Source of the DNA: CAYPEL01 sp036479985
Lineage (GTDB): Bacteria > Pseudomonadota > Gammaproteobacteria > DSM-19610
Assembly: GCA_965224815.1 (NCBI GenBank)
Contig: CBDDAF010000003.1
Span: 124,001 to 188,000, forward strand
Reading direction: 5' to 3'
DNA: 64,000 nucleotides
Part shown: positions 17,173 to 24,485 of the stretch, piece after piece
Numbering within the stretch: the first letter of the stretch is position 1
Layout: the number at the start of each line of letters is the position of its first letter
Program-made: the position numbers and the translations under genes
Notes under the pieces: model-generated
The model's database searches: none
Seen by the model: the letters and a program-made list of their open reading frames with translations, nothing else
Told to the model about the DNA's origin: nothing

Positions 17173-17505
17173 TTAAACGCAACCGGTTGGCTTTGGCAGG
17201 CCTGCATACTTACAAGCCTGTTTAGCAGGGCCATAAGGGAACAGTTCATACAGGTATTTGCTGTTACCTTTGTCCTTGCCGAGTTTTTTACCAATCGCTT
17301 TGGTCAAAACGCGGACAGCCGGTGCAATCTGATATTCTTCATAATATTCACGCAGGAAGTTGATAACTTGCCAGTGACTTTCAGTGAGTTCAGCGCCTTC
17401 TTCCTTGGCCATAACAGTGGCAACTTCAGGTTCCCATTGGTTCAGGTCAGACAGGTAACCTTCTTCGTCAGTTTCCAGTGATTTACCATTTACTTCGATA
17501 GGCAT
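17173..17505 (-). CDS. dsrC: DsrC, sulfur carrier of DsrAB
   Basis: This 110-aa protein has the start MPIEVNGKSLETDEEGYLSDL and the flexible C-terminus CKYAGLPKPTGCV, with both redox cysteines (the penultimate CysA and CysB some ten residues earlier). A bona fide DsrC carries sulfur to DsrAB and is then reoxidised through DsrMKJOP. It lies between dsrH and dsrM. Compare the Cys-less paralogue at 23753-24091. Confidence 0.97.
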   Translation of the reverse strand: MPIEVNGKSLETDEEGYLSDLNQWEPEVATVMAKEEGAELTESHWQVINFLREYYEEYQIAPAVRVLTKAIGKKLGKDKGNSKYLYELFPYGPAKQACKYAGLPKPTGCV

Positions 17506-17543
17506 GGATGTTCTCCTCGTTAAAAATTAAATTACTGTGACAG

Positions 17544-17840
17544 TTACAGCCAGGACTGTACCTTGTCATTCGATTCAACCAGATCTACAAAGCCAGCATA
17601 GTCAACGACAGTGATACCGTCGGCCAGTTTGTCTTCTGCAATTCCGCGTGCAGCAAGATCAGGTCCCAATACGGAAACAGAGTGACTGCCAAGCTGACTG
17701 GCGGCTTTGCCAGCTTTTACAGCTGCAAATACACCATCTTCGATCAGCAGAAGCGTGTCACCGTCTTTCATAAACCCGGTAGCGGTGTTGAGATTGTTGC
17801 ATTCGTAAGGTGATTTGTTCACAAGATGTAACATGGACAT
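17544..17840 (-). CDS. dsrH: DsrH, sulfurtransferase subunit
   Basis: This 98-aa DsrH/TusB-family subunit of the cytoplasmic DsrE2F2H2 hexamer starts MSMLHLVNKSPYECNNLNT. Its only Cys lies in that N-terminal segment, consistent with the conserved DsrH Cys. It passes sulfane sulfur along the DsrEFH-DsrC chain. The gene starts 17 bp after dsrF. Confidence 0.93.
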   Translation of the reverse strand: MSMLHLVNKSPYECNNLNTATGFMKDGDTLLLIEDGVFAAVKAGKAASQLGSHSVSVLGPDLAARGIAEDKLADGITVVDYAGFVDLVESNDKVQSWL

Positions 17841-17857
17841 TGTCTGGATCTTCCTTA

Positions 17858-18268
17858 CTAAAAGTTAAACATAACGTCCTGGCCAGCTACGACATCGGCC
17901 AGTTCAGAACGACTAACAAGTTTGATGGAATCTCTTTCAGCCCAGTCATCATCCTCGTCTTCCCAGACTAGATGCTGCAGGTCTTCCAGCGTTAAACCGC
18001 GTTCTTCCAGAGATTCCTTTTCGACATAGATCTTGGTGACCTCGTAGTCACCGAGTGCCGAATAGGTGGGTGAAAAGTTCTTCATACCGATACCACTGGT
18101 ATCCTGACCTTTAACTAACTGGTACACACCATCATCCATGAAAGCCAGGCTCACATCCTGTTCGAATGCGGCGGCGATCAGTACGACTTCGAGCGATTCC
18201 CAGGCATAAATAGTACCGTAGGGCGCACGACGATTGACGAACATGAATTTTTTTACTGCTTCAGCCAT
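17858..18268 (-). CDS. dsrF: DsrF, sulfurtransferase subunit
   Basis: This 136-aa DsrF/TusC-family subunit has the typical KKFMFVNRRAPYGTIYAWESLE start and AFMDDGVYQLVKGQDT. It contains no cysteine, in line with a structural role in the DsrEFH hexamer. It is spaced 13 bp from dsrE and 17 bp from dsrH. Confidence 0.93.
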   Translation of the reverse strand: MAEAVKKFMFVNRRAPYGTIYAWESLEVVLIAAAFEQDVSLAFMDDGVYQLVKGQDTSGIGMKNFSPTYSALGDYEVTKIYVEKESLEERGLTLEDLQHLVWEDEDDDWAERDSIKLVSRSELADVVAGQDVMFNF

Positions 18269-18281
18269 TTAAAAGCCCCTA

Positions 18282-18674
18282 TTAATCGCCAAACACAATC
18301 AGACGGTCGCTTTGAACAGCGCCTTCGACCAATTGGCCAAGACCGGATATACGAAACCCCGGAGCCAGGTTAGTAGCATCTTTGCCATTACGTTCGGCTT
18401 CACCGTCATCAACAATGCCACGACGTTGAGCGGCTGCAACACAGATCACCATATCGAGCTTGTGTTCTGCTGCAAGTTCGCTCCAGCGTTTGACAACGTT
18501 ACGGTCATCCTGGGGTGGAGTTGTCAGCCGTGTGCCATTATTGACCCCATCGTGGTAGAAAAAGACACGAAAAATTTCATGACCTTTTTCCAGCGCAGCT
18601 TTGGCGAAAAAATAGGCTGAGTCTGAAGACTGATGTTGATACGGGCCTTCATTGACCTGAATGGTAAACTTCAT
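18282..18674 (-). CDS. dsrE: DsrE, sulfurtransferase subunit with active Cys
   Basis: This 130-aa DsrE/TusD-family subunit has its presumed persulfide Cys in DMVICVAAAQRRG, matching the conserved DsrE Cys78 region. KFTIQVNEGPYQHQSSDSAY and VFFYHDGVNNG are family motifs. It forms the DsrEFH complex that hands sulfur to DsrC. It follows dsrB by 11 bp. Confidence 0.94.
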   Translation of the reverse strand: MKFTIQVNEGPYQHQSSDSAYFFAKAALEKGHEIFRVFFYHDGVNNGTRLTTPPQDDRNVVKRWSELAAEHKLDMVICVAAAQRRGIVDDGEAERNGKDATNLAPGFRISGLGQLVEGAVQSDRLIVFGD

Positions 18675-18685
18675 TCACTAACTCC

Positions 18686-19762
18686 TTAGAAACGGATGTG
18701 TGTCGAAGCATTCAGGCTGGCACGAGCGCCGCGCCAGTTATCAATGTGATATTTGGTAAACGGCAGACCGGTTTTCTCGAAGAAGCGAGGCCAGCCAACA
18801 CGTTCGATCCACTCGTTAACCCGTTCCCAATCTTTAGCGTCTTCTTTATAAGCAGCAAGAATACGCTTAACGATGGCTGTTGCTTCAGGCCAGCGTGGTG
18901 GGTTGTTCGGTATACCGGAAGCAACCAGTTTCTGGAAAGTGGGTTTGCCACGTGCATTAGAGTGGTTACCACCAACCCAGATAGCCAGTTTTGAATGCTC
19001 GGCATCATTAATTTGCATGGGCGGGCAAGGTGGGTAGCAGGCACCACAGCAAATACATTTCTTTTCGTCAACTTCCAGGGAAGGCTTGCCGTTAACCAGT
19101 GCCGGACGAATCGCAGCAACCGGGCAGCGTGCAACTACTGACGGACGTTCGCAGACGTTGGAAACCAGGTCGTGGTTGATCTTCGGTGGTTTGGTGTGCT
19201 GTACGTTAATTGCGATATCACCCTGGCCACCACAGTTAATCTGGCAACATGAAGTAGTGATATGTACGCGGTTTGGCATTTCCCAACTGGTGAACTCAGG
19301 AATTAGTTCGTCCATCATGGATTTCACAACACCAGAAGCATCAGTGCCAGGAATGTCGCAGTGTAACCAACCCTGTGTATGAGACAGAGATGTGACTGAG
19401 TTGCGCGTACCACCAACGATGAAGCCTGCTTCTGTGACAGCATCTATTAATGGTTGTACTTTAGCTTCGTCATCCACCATGTATTCAACGTTGGAACGAA
19501 TGGTGAAACGGATATAACCATCAGCAAAATCGTCACCCAGGTCACACAGTTTGCGCAGAGTGAAAATATCGAGGATACGTTGGGTACCAACCTTAACGGT
19601 GTAGATCTCGTCACCACTATAAGCAACGTGACGCAGTACGCCTGGCTGTGGATCATCGTGGAATTTCCACTGACCGTAATTTTTGCGCATCACTGGATGC
19701 ATATATTGGAAACCATCTGGGCAACCGGTTTCGATTGGTTCCCGCATGTCTGCTAGTGCCAT
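18686..19762 (-). CDS. dsrB: Dissimilatory sulfite reductase beta subunit
   Basis: This 358-aa subunit has a siroheme/[4Fe-4S] cysteine group (SCCQINCGG) and a ferredoxin domain with CICCGACYPPCPP and CERPSVVARCPVAAI. With DsrA it oxidises DsrC-bound sulfur to sulfite, working in reverse of sulfate reducers. The presence of dsrEFH and dsrL, with no dsrD seen, supports the oxidative type. A 108-bp gap with a small hairpin separates it from dsrA. Confidence 0.96.
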   Translation of the reverse strand: MALADMREPIETGCPDGFQYMHPVMRKNYGQWKFHDDPQPGVLRHVAYSGDEIYTVKVGTQRILDIFTLRKLCDLGDDFADGYIRFTIRSNVEYMVDDEAKVQPLIDAVTEAGFIVGGTRNSVTSLSHTQGWLHCDIPGTDASGVVKSMMDELIPEFTSWEMPNRVHITTSCCQINCGGQGDIAINVQHTKPPKINHDLVSNVCERPSVVARCPVAAIRPALVNGKPSLEVDEKKCICCGACYPPCPPMQINDAEHSKLAIWVGGNHSNARGKPTFQKLVASGIPNNPPRWPEATAIVKRILAAYKEDAKDWERVNEWIERVGWPRFFEKTGLPFTKYHIDNWRGARASLNASTHIRF

Positions 19763-19806
19763 GATTCTCTCCTGGACTGAAATCAGTGTAGTAGCAGGGA
19801 GCTACC

Positions 19807-19825
19807 GGCGTGTTCAAGACACGCC
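19807..19825 (-). other. Stem-loop in the dsrA-dsrB gap
   Basis: GGCGTGT (19807-19813) and ACACGCC (19819-19825) form a 7-bp stem with a 5-base loop. Just after the dsrA stop there is a weaker AAAAAGT/ACTTTTT stem near 19855. They could mark mRNA processing or stability sites between dsrA and dsrB. Confidence 0.4.
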
Positions 19826-19870
19826 AGCATTTCCCCGTCTATTATTTTCTTAAAAAGTGGAGCTACTTTT

Positions 19871-21127
19871 TTATGCGCTGGCGGCTTCGGCCTGACGCTG
19901 GAACCATTTCTCGGCTTCTTCATCCCATCCGTCCATGCGGACATAAGAGGACTGGCGTGGGCTGCTGATCATATTTGGATCAACTTCAACACCTACACCT
20001 TCGAGGAAATTGACCAGACCGATACGTTCAATCATTTCACCGCAACGCTCATGTTCCAGACCATTTTCTGCCCAGAAGTCGATAATTTCTTCTGCCAGTT
20101 CCTTGATCCGGTCGTAGTCTTCTTCGGTATCCATTTTCCAGAAAGGAACAACAACGGTACCCATCAAATCACCGATCTTCAGGGTGCGCTTGCCGCCAAT
20201 CAAAATAGTTACGCCATGGTCATCGCCGGGATGCAATGCTTTAGGCATTACATTTAGACAGTGCATGCAACGTACGCAGTTTTTGTTGTCAACCGCAATG
20301 GTGTCATCATCATTCAGCGTCAGTGCCTGAGTCGGGCAGCGAGTGATTACATTATCAATAATGTACTGACGGCCTTTCTTTTCAACATAACCCTTGAATT
20401 CAGCCTGGTCGACTTTCATGTCGTCGCGCCAGGTACCGATCACCGCGAAGTCAGACCGCTCGATTGCGTTCTGGCAATCGTTCGGACAACCGGAAACCTT
20501 AAATTTGAACTTGTAAGGCAGGGCGGGACGATGCACGTCATCGGTAAAGTTGTTGACCAGTTGACGATGAATTGAGTGCTCGTGTGTGCAGGACATTTCG
20601 CAACGTGCAGCACCCACACAGGACATGGCAGTACGAACACAAGGTCCGGCGCCGCCTAGATCCCAACCGTATTCGTTGATTTCATCGAAGAAGTGCTGAG
20701 TGCCTTCAGTGGTGGTACCGATGAACATAATGTTGCCGGTCTGGCCGTGGAAGGTTTGCAGCGCTGAACCATGTTTTTCCCAACTGTCACCAAGCTTACG
20801 AAGCATGTCGGTGGTGTAGTAGTTGGCTGGTGGTGGCTGAACTCGGAGGGTGTGAAATTCTCTGGATTCCGGGAAGGCGTCGCCGACTTCAGAAAAGCGA
20901 GGAATGATACCGCCGCCATAACCGTAAACTGAAACTGTACCACCTTTCCAGTAACCCTTACGTGTTTCATAAGAGTGTTCCAATTGTCCCAGCAGGGAGT
21001 TGGTTACTTTACGAATACGTTCATCAGGATGGTCATCGCGTAACTTTTTGATGCCGGTAATGAAACTGGGCCAAGGGCCGTTTTCGAGCTCATCCAGCAT
21101 TGGAGTATCATGGTGCTTTTCAGCCAT
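19871..21127 (-). CDS. dsrA: Dissimilatory sulfite reductase alpha subunit
   Basis: This 418-aa subunit shows the siroheme-proximal cluster ligands C-x5-C (SCVGAARC) and C-x3-C (CPNDC), and a ferredoxin domain (CVRCMHCLNVMP with an RCPTQAL Cys). TPMLDELENGPWPSFITGIKK is the usual start region. The ribosome site AAGGAGAG lies 4 bases before the ATG. It heads the operon; the upstream 487 bp contain its presumed promoter. Confidence 0.97.
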   Translation of the reverse strand: MAEKHHDTPMLDELENGPWPSFITGIKKLRDDHPDERIRKVTNSLLGQLEHSYETRKGYWKGGTVSVYGYGGGIIPRFSEVGDAFPESREFHTLRVQPPPANYYTTDMLRKLGDSWEKHGSALQTFHGQTGNIMFIGTTTEGTQHFFDEINEYGWDLGGAGPCVRTAMSCVGAARCEMSCTHEHSIHRQLVNNFTDDVHRPALPYKFKFKVSGCPNDCQNAIERSDFAVIGTWRDDMKVDQAEFKGYVEKKGRQYIIDNVITRCPTQALTLNDDDTIAVDNKNCVRCMHCLNVMPKALHPGDDHGVTILIGGKRTLKIGDLMGTVVVPFWKMDTEEDYDRIKELAEEIIDFWAENGLEHERCGEMIERIGLVNFLEGVGVEVDPNMISSPRQSSYVRMDGWDEEAEKWFQRQAEAASA

Positions 21128-21614
21128 GGTGCTCTCCTTCCAAGTTGTCAGGGCGGAAAATAAGTTTTGGTATTACTGGCCAGCCGCCGTTCACCAGTAA
21201 CACATAAATCTGTTTGTTTGCGAAGTGCTTGCACCTAATCAGATACATGCAAGACACACTTTGCTGAGCCTATCTTATAGCTGTGGCAAGTCTAGAAGCC
21301 TGATTGCACTCAGAGAACCCTACCCATGGGGTGTATTCAGTTGCAGACACTATCTCCTTTGGGGTAGTGATTTTATGGCCCTATAACCGGTCGGAATTAT
21401 ACTGTTCTGAATCCCTTTGGAAAAGCCTTTAAGATATCTCATTAATTACATCATGTTATTGCTTATAGCTATATTAACTTCTCATTATATAATCCGGCTT
21501 ATTGTCTTTTTCAGTTTGATAAAGCCTAATCATTACAAGTTTTTAGCAGATTATCCGCACATCAGAATCTGCTAAAATAGTCTCTCGTTAGAGCTACATG
21601 TTGAGGTAATCAGG
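21128..21614. promoter_or_regulatory. Divergent dsrA / TauD-like intergenic control region
   Basis: This 487-bp, AT-rich region has no gene. For dsrA (minus strand) a -10-like TATAAGAT is present (complement of 21272-21279). Upstream of it lie two TACCC-type heptamers, TACCCAT at 21321-21327 (plus strand) and TACCCCA at 21366-21360 (minus strand). The first matches the NarL consensus TACYYMT, and the second misses one position. Placement at about -45 to -95 from the candidate -10 would suit an activator such as the NarL-like regulator encoded at 5740. No convincing -35 was found. All of this is inference. Confidence 0.35.
21541..21577. promoter_or_regulatory. 12-bp perfect inverted repeat upstream of the TauD-like gene
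   Basis: The arms TTTTAGCAGATT (21541-21552) and AATCTGCTAAAA (21566-21577) are separated by 13 bases and end 37 bases before the start codon. The right arm ends in TAAAATAG, which could serve as a -10. It may be an operator or an RNA hairpin in the leader. Confidence 0.5.
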
Positions 21615-22532
21615 TTGGTTGCTGCTGCGCCATTAAAAACCCCCAGAGTTGAGTCGCCCTATGATTTGTCTAATGACAAAGCTTATCAAAACTGGCGTGA
21701 CCGTAAGCTCGAACATTATCCTGGTTCGGTAGATGAGCTGAAAATTGATATCGTAAATCCAGCCTTGCTGACTCAACAGGAAATAGCGTCGATACAGGCG
21801 CGGCTTGCAACTTCAAATCTAGTGATTTATCGCTTATTGTCGCCAGTAGAAGGTAAAGAATTTATCAGTGATCTGGGTCAGCAACTAGGTCTTCACCGTC
21901 TCGACGGTAATCTGCGTGCTGACAAAGACAATATCAGTGCAATCCAGGTCAATGAGAAACCCCAGCCAGGTGAATACATTCCTTATACAAACAAACCGCT
22001 GAGCTGGCATACCGATGGTTATTATAATCTACCCGGTAAGCAGATCAGGGCAATTCTGATGCATTGTCAACAACCGGCTTTGTGCGGTGGTGATAATGCC
22101 TACCTGGATCATGAAATAGCTTATATTCACCTGCGGGATGCAAATCCAGCCTATATCGAGGCGTTACAAATAGCCGATGTCATGACTATCCCGGCAAATA
22201 TACAGGCAAGTAAAATGTTGCGGCCAGAACAATCCGGGCCAGTGTTTTCTATAGATACTGAAGGCAATCTGCATATGCGCTATTCAGCACGGGCGCACAG
22301 TGTGGTCTGGCGGGATGATACGGTGACTTGTGAGGCGCGTGAATGCCTGACAGACTTGTTAAAACAGGATTCAGCCACACTATTCCGGCACCGGCTCGAA
22401 GCAGGTGAAGGCATCATCAGTAATAATGTGTTGCATTGCCGTACGGCCTTTGAAGATGCTGAATCTGCCGGGCAGCAAAGATTATTGTACCGGGCGCGCT
22501 ATTTTGACCGTGCCCGGACAGGAGTAAATTAA
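21615..22532 (+). CDS. TauD/TfdA-family Fe(II)/2-oxoglutarate dioxygenase
   Basis: This 305-aa protein has the TauD/TfdA fold: HTD in SWHTDGYYNLPG (iron ligands), the distal His in ISNNVLHCRTAF, and the 2-oxoglutarate-binding Arg in RLLYRARYFDR. TauD releases sulfite from taurine, but the substrate here is unknown. The start is TTG at 21615, 8 bases after a GAGG ribosome site; no better ATG is present. The gene is divergent from dsrA and overlaps nothing, and a 64-aa gene begins 1 bp after its stop. The context suggests sulfur-related metabolism. Confidence 0.8.
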   Translation: MVAAAPLKTPRVESPYDLSNDKAYQNWRDRKLEHYPGSVDELKIDIVNPALLTQQEIASIQARLATSNLVIYRLLSPVEGKEFISDLGQQLGLHRLDGNLRADKDNISAIQVNEKPQPGEYIPYTNKPLSWHTDGYYNLPGKQIRAILMHCQQPALCGGDNAYLDHEIAYIHLRDANPAYIEALQIADVMTIPANIQASKMLRPEQSGPVFSIDTEGNLHMRYSARAHSVVWRDDTVTCEARECLTDLLKQDSATLFRHRLEAGEGIISNNVLHCRTAFEDAESAGQQRLLYRARYFDRARTGVN

Positions 22533-22533
22533 C

Positions 22534-22728
22534 ATGCTCTACTTGAGCGAAATACTGTTACAAAATCATAACCTCGAAAATTTCGAACAACTGGTTAATG
22601 AGGTTAAAGAAAAAGCACGCAACGGTGAATTCTTTTTCCGTATGGATGTGAGGCCGCCTTTTCCAGATACACCGGAAGGCTGGGAAGATAAACTTGAGGC
22701 GGCCTTTGCTGTGGCGAATAAGCGTTAG
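22534..22728 (+). CDS. Small acidic protein, unknown, coupled to the TauD-like gene
   Basis: This 64-aa protein begins MLYLSEILLQNHNLENFEQL and has the distinctive centre EFFFRMDVRPPFPDTPEGWEDKLEAAF. There are no cysteines, no signal and no membrane segment. The ATG lies 1 bp after the stop of the dioxygenase, so the two are almost certainly co-translated. I do not recognise a named family. It could be a small partner or chaperone of the dioxygenase. Confidence 0.75.
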   Translation: MLYLSEILLQNHNLENFEQLVNEVKEKARNGEFFFRMDVRPPFPDTPEGWEDKLEAAFAVANKR

Positions 22729-22762
22729 GAAATTTCGATGATTTATTTGTCACGCAATCAAA

Positions 22763-22828
22763 TTGTAGGAGCGGCTTTAGCCGCGATGAGTGCAGCAGAC
22801 CCTATCGCGGCTAAAGCCGCTCCTACAG
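22763..22828. repeat. REP-like palindrome, copy 4 (TTTA type)
   Basis: The arms TTGTAGGAGCGGCTTTAGCC and GGCTAAAGCCGCTCCTACAG sit immediately upstream of the Cas6-like gene (25 bases before its ATG). They would be in its leader if it is transcribed with the genes before it. Confidence 0.9.
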
Positions 22829-22853
22829 ATGTTAACGCATAAATCAAAGGTAT

Positions 22854-23573
22854 ATGCAGCGCATGTTCTGGGAAGATGATCAAGACGAAAATTCACCCTA
22901 CGTGGTGTCTGATGATGTTGTAGATATAATCTATAACATCAAATGCCGCGCGCTGCCTCTCGATCATGCGCATAGTTTTTCCCAGGCTGTTATTGAGCAT
23001 CTGGACTGGATGTTAGAAGAACCCAAAGCCGGTATTCATTTGATTCACGGTGCTGAGTCCGGTAATGGTTGGATGCGTCCGGACGATGCTGAAAATCAGT
23101 TGCTGCATTTGTCACACCGTGCACGCATGACGCTGCGTGTACCCAAACACAGAATAGAAAGCGCACAGCAACTCACCGGTGTAACGCTGGATATTGAGGG
23201 TCATGCACTTGAAGTAGGTAAGGCCAAAATAAAATTATTCAGCACACTGCCGACCCAGTTTGCCCGCTATGTGGTTGTACCTGATGCAATCGATAGCCAG
23301 GACGAAGCAGCTTTTCTTGAATATACTGCGCAGCAACTGAAATCGCTGGATATCAAGGTCAGGAAAATGCTTTGTGGCCGTACGCATAGTTTTCGCGTGC
23401 CTGGGAGTACTGTAAACACCCGGAGTATAATGCTGGCGGATCTCGAAGTGGCAGAAGCCGTTGCCTTGCAACAACGCGGCATCGGCGACCGTCAAGCCAT
23501 GGGTTGTGGACTTTTTATTCCGCACAAAGGTGTTAAGGCTGTACATGAAATGACAGCAGACAAGAACAATTGA
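22854..23573 (+). CDS. Orphan Cas6/Cmx6-like (I-MYXAN type) RNA endonuclease homologue
   Basis: This 239-aa protein matches my memory of the Cas6/Cmx6 family. The N-terminal part has CRALPLDHAHSFSQAVIEHL, the middle GIHLIHGAESGNGW, then MTLRVPKHRIESAQQLTG. The C-terminus has LADLEVAEAVALQQ and the glycine-rich loop GIGDRQAMGCGLFIPHKG (residues 209-226). Cas6 proteins cut CRISPR precursor RNA at repeat hairpins. No CRISPR array or other cas gene occurs in this window. Conserved His residues near residue 38 could be catalytic; I cannot confirm this. It is bracketed by two REP palindromes and lies upstream of a dsrC-like gene, suggesting a role outside CRISPR immunity. Confidence 0.72.
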   Translation: MQRMFWEDDQDENSPYVVSDDVVDIIYNIKCRALPLDHAHSFSQAVIEHLDWMLEEPKAGIHLIHGAESGNGWMRPDDAENQLLHLSHRARMTLRVPKHRIESAQQLTGVTLDIEGHALEVGKAKIKLFSTLPTQFARYVVVPDAIDSQDEAAFLEYTAQQLKSLDIKVRKMLCGRTHSFRVPGSTVNTRSIMLADLEVAEAVALQQRGIGDRQAMGCGLFIPHKGVKAVHEMTADKNN

Positions 23574-23600
23574 TATATTTAATTGCGAACGATGCAAATA

Positions 23601-23666
23601 CTGTAGGAGCGGCTTTAGCCGCGATGAACACTGCAAGTTCTATCGCGGCTAAAGCCGCTCCTACAG
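23601..23666. repeat. REP-like palindrome, copy 5 (TTTA type)
   Basis: The arms CTGTAGGAGCGGCTTTAGCC and GGCTAAAGCCGCTCCTACAG lie 27 bases after the Cas6-like stop. With copy 4 this repeat frames that gene. Confidence 0.9.
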
Positions 23667-23752
23667 TATTTTACTAAATTATTCATTAGGTTCCTTAATT
23701 TTGATAATCTAAACTACTTACTTTAACTATTGATACTACGGAGACTTAACAC

Positions 23753-24091
23753 ATGGCACTCGAAGTTGATGGCAAAACCATTGAAACCACCGAAACCGGT
23801 TACCTCGCCAATCCTGAAGACTGGTCAGAAGCGGTAGCCGCGGAAATGGCCAAGGCTGACAATGTCACTATGACTGAGCAGCACTGGGATATTCTCAACT
23901 ATCTACGCGATGAGCATTACAATAATGGCAATAACGAGCCAAATGAACGCACCATCATGAAAGAAATGGGCAAGAAATGGGGTAGCAAGCCGAGCAGTAA
24001 AGATATGTACGGATTTTTCCCGGGAACACCCAGCAAGCAAGGCCGCAAGATTGCCGGTTTGCCACAAAGCACAAGAAAAGGCGGGTATTAA
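23753..24091 (+). CDS. DsrC-family protein without redox cysteines (RspA-like)
   Basis: This 112-aa protein begins MALEVDGKTIETTETGYLANPEDW and contains MTEQHWDILNYLRDEHY, so it clearly belongs to the DsrC/TusE family. The C-terminal arm ends GLPQSTRKGGY with neither CysA nor CysB, and the protein contains no cysteine at all. It cannot carry sulfur like DsrC. Cys-less DsrC relatives have been named RspA and proposed to be regulators. Ribosome site GGAG precedes the ATG. It lies in the accessory block divergent from dsrA. Confidence 0.88.
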   Translation: MALEVDGKTIETTETGYLANPEDWSEAVAAEMAKADNVTMTEQHWDILNYLRDEHYNNGNNEPNERTIMKEMGKKWGSKPSSKDMYGFFPGTPSKQGRKIAGLPQSTRKGGY

Positions 24092-24198
24092 CGGCCGCCT
24101 GCCCATTAGGGATATAGCCCAAGGCTGACCCAACGACTATATTGCCGCTATCTAATCTGCGGCATAATTGCTGATACTCGATTCGGAGGCAAGAAATC

Positions 24199-24402
24199 AT
24201 GAGCGACAAAAAAGCGATGATCAAGAAAATGCTGGAAATGCAGAAGAAATTCATCGAGTACGAACATAAAAATGGTGTTGTACCCGAAGATTACTGGATG
24301 GCTGCCGATGGACACCCGCTGCATAATTTCCGTGAGGAATATAATGACCTGGCAATAAAGTTGGTTGATATTGCCCATAAGGAAAAGGGTTCACATCGTT
24401 AA
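24199..24402 (+). CDS. Small charged protein next to the DsrC paralogue
   Basis: This 67-aa protein begins MSDKKAMIKKMLEMQKKFIEY and contains GVVPEDYWMAADGHPLHNFREEYNDLA. It is helical, has no cysteine and no signal. GGAGG lies 9 bases before the ATG, and a strong terminator follows the stop. I do not know the family. The neighbour at 23753 suggests a shared role. Confidence 0.8.
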   Translation: MSDKKAMIKKMLEMQKKFIEYEHKNGVVPEDYWMAADGHPLHNFREEYNDLAIKLVDIAHKEKGSHR

Positions 24403-24430
24403 GCACTGAATTCGGTGTATTAAATACAGA

Positions 24431-24462
24431 ACGGGCCGTGGTTTACCACGGCCCGTTTTTTT
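24431..24462. terminator. Rho-independent terminator (bidirectional)
   Basis: ACGGGCCGTGG (24431-24441) pairs perfectly with CCACGGCCCGT (24446-24456) across a TTTA loop, followed by a run of seven T. It ends the block 21615-24402; on the other strand it follows the PKHD hydroxylase gene. Confidence 0.9.
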
Positions 24463-24485
24463 ATTAGATGATTAATTTAGTTGAC

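Noticed and set aside
22763..23666. The two palindromes around the Cas6-like gene as a minimal CRISPR array.
   Set aside because: They are two of twelve dispersed copies with variable spacing and no spacer-repeat periodicity.
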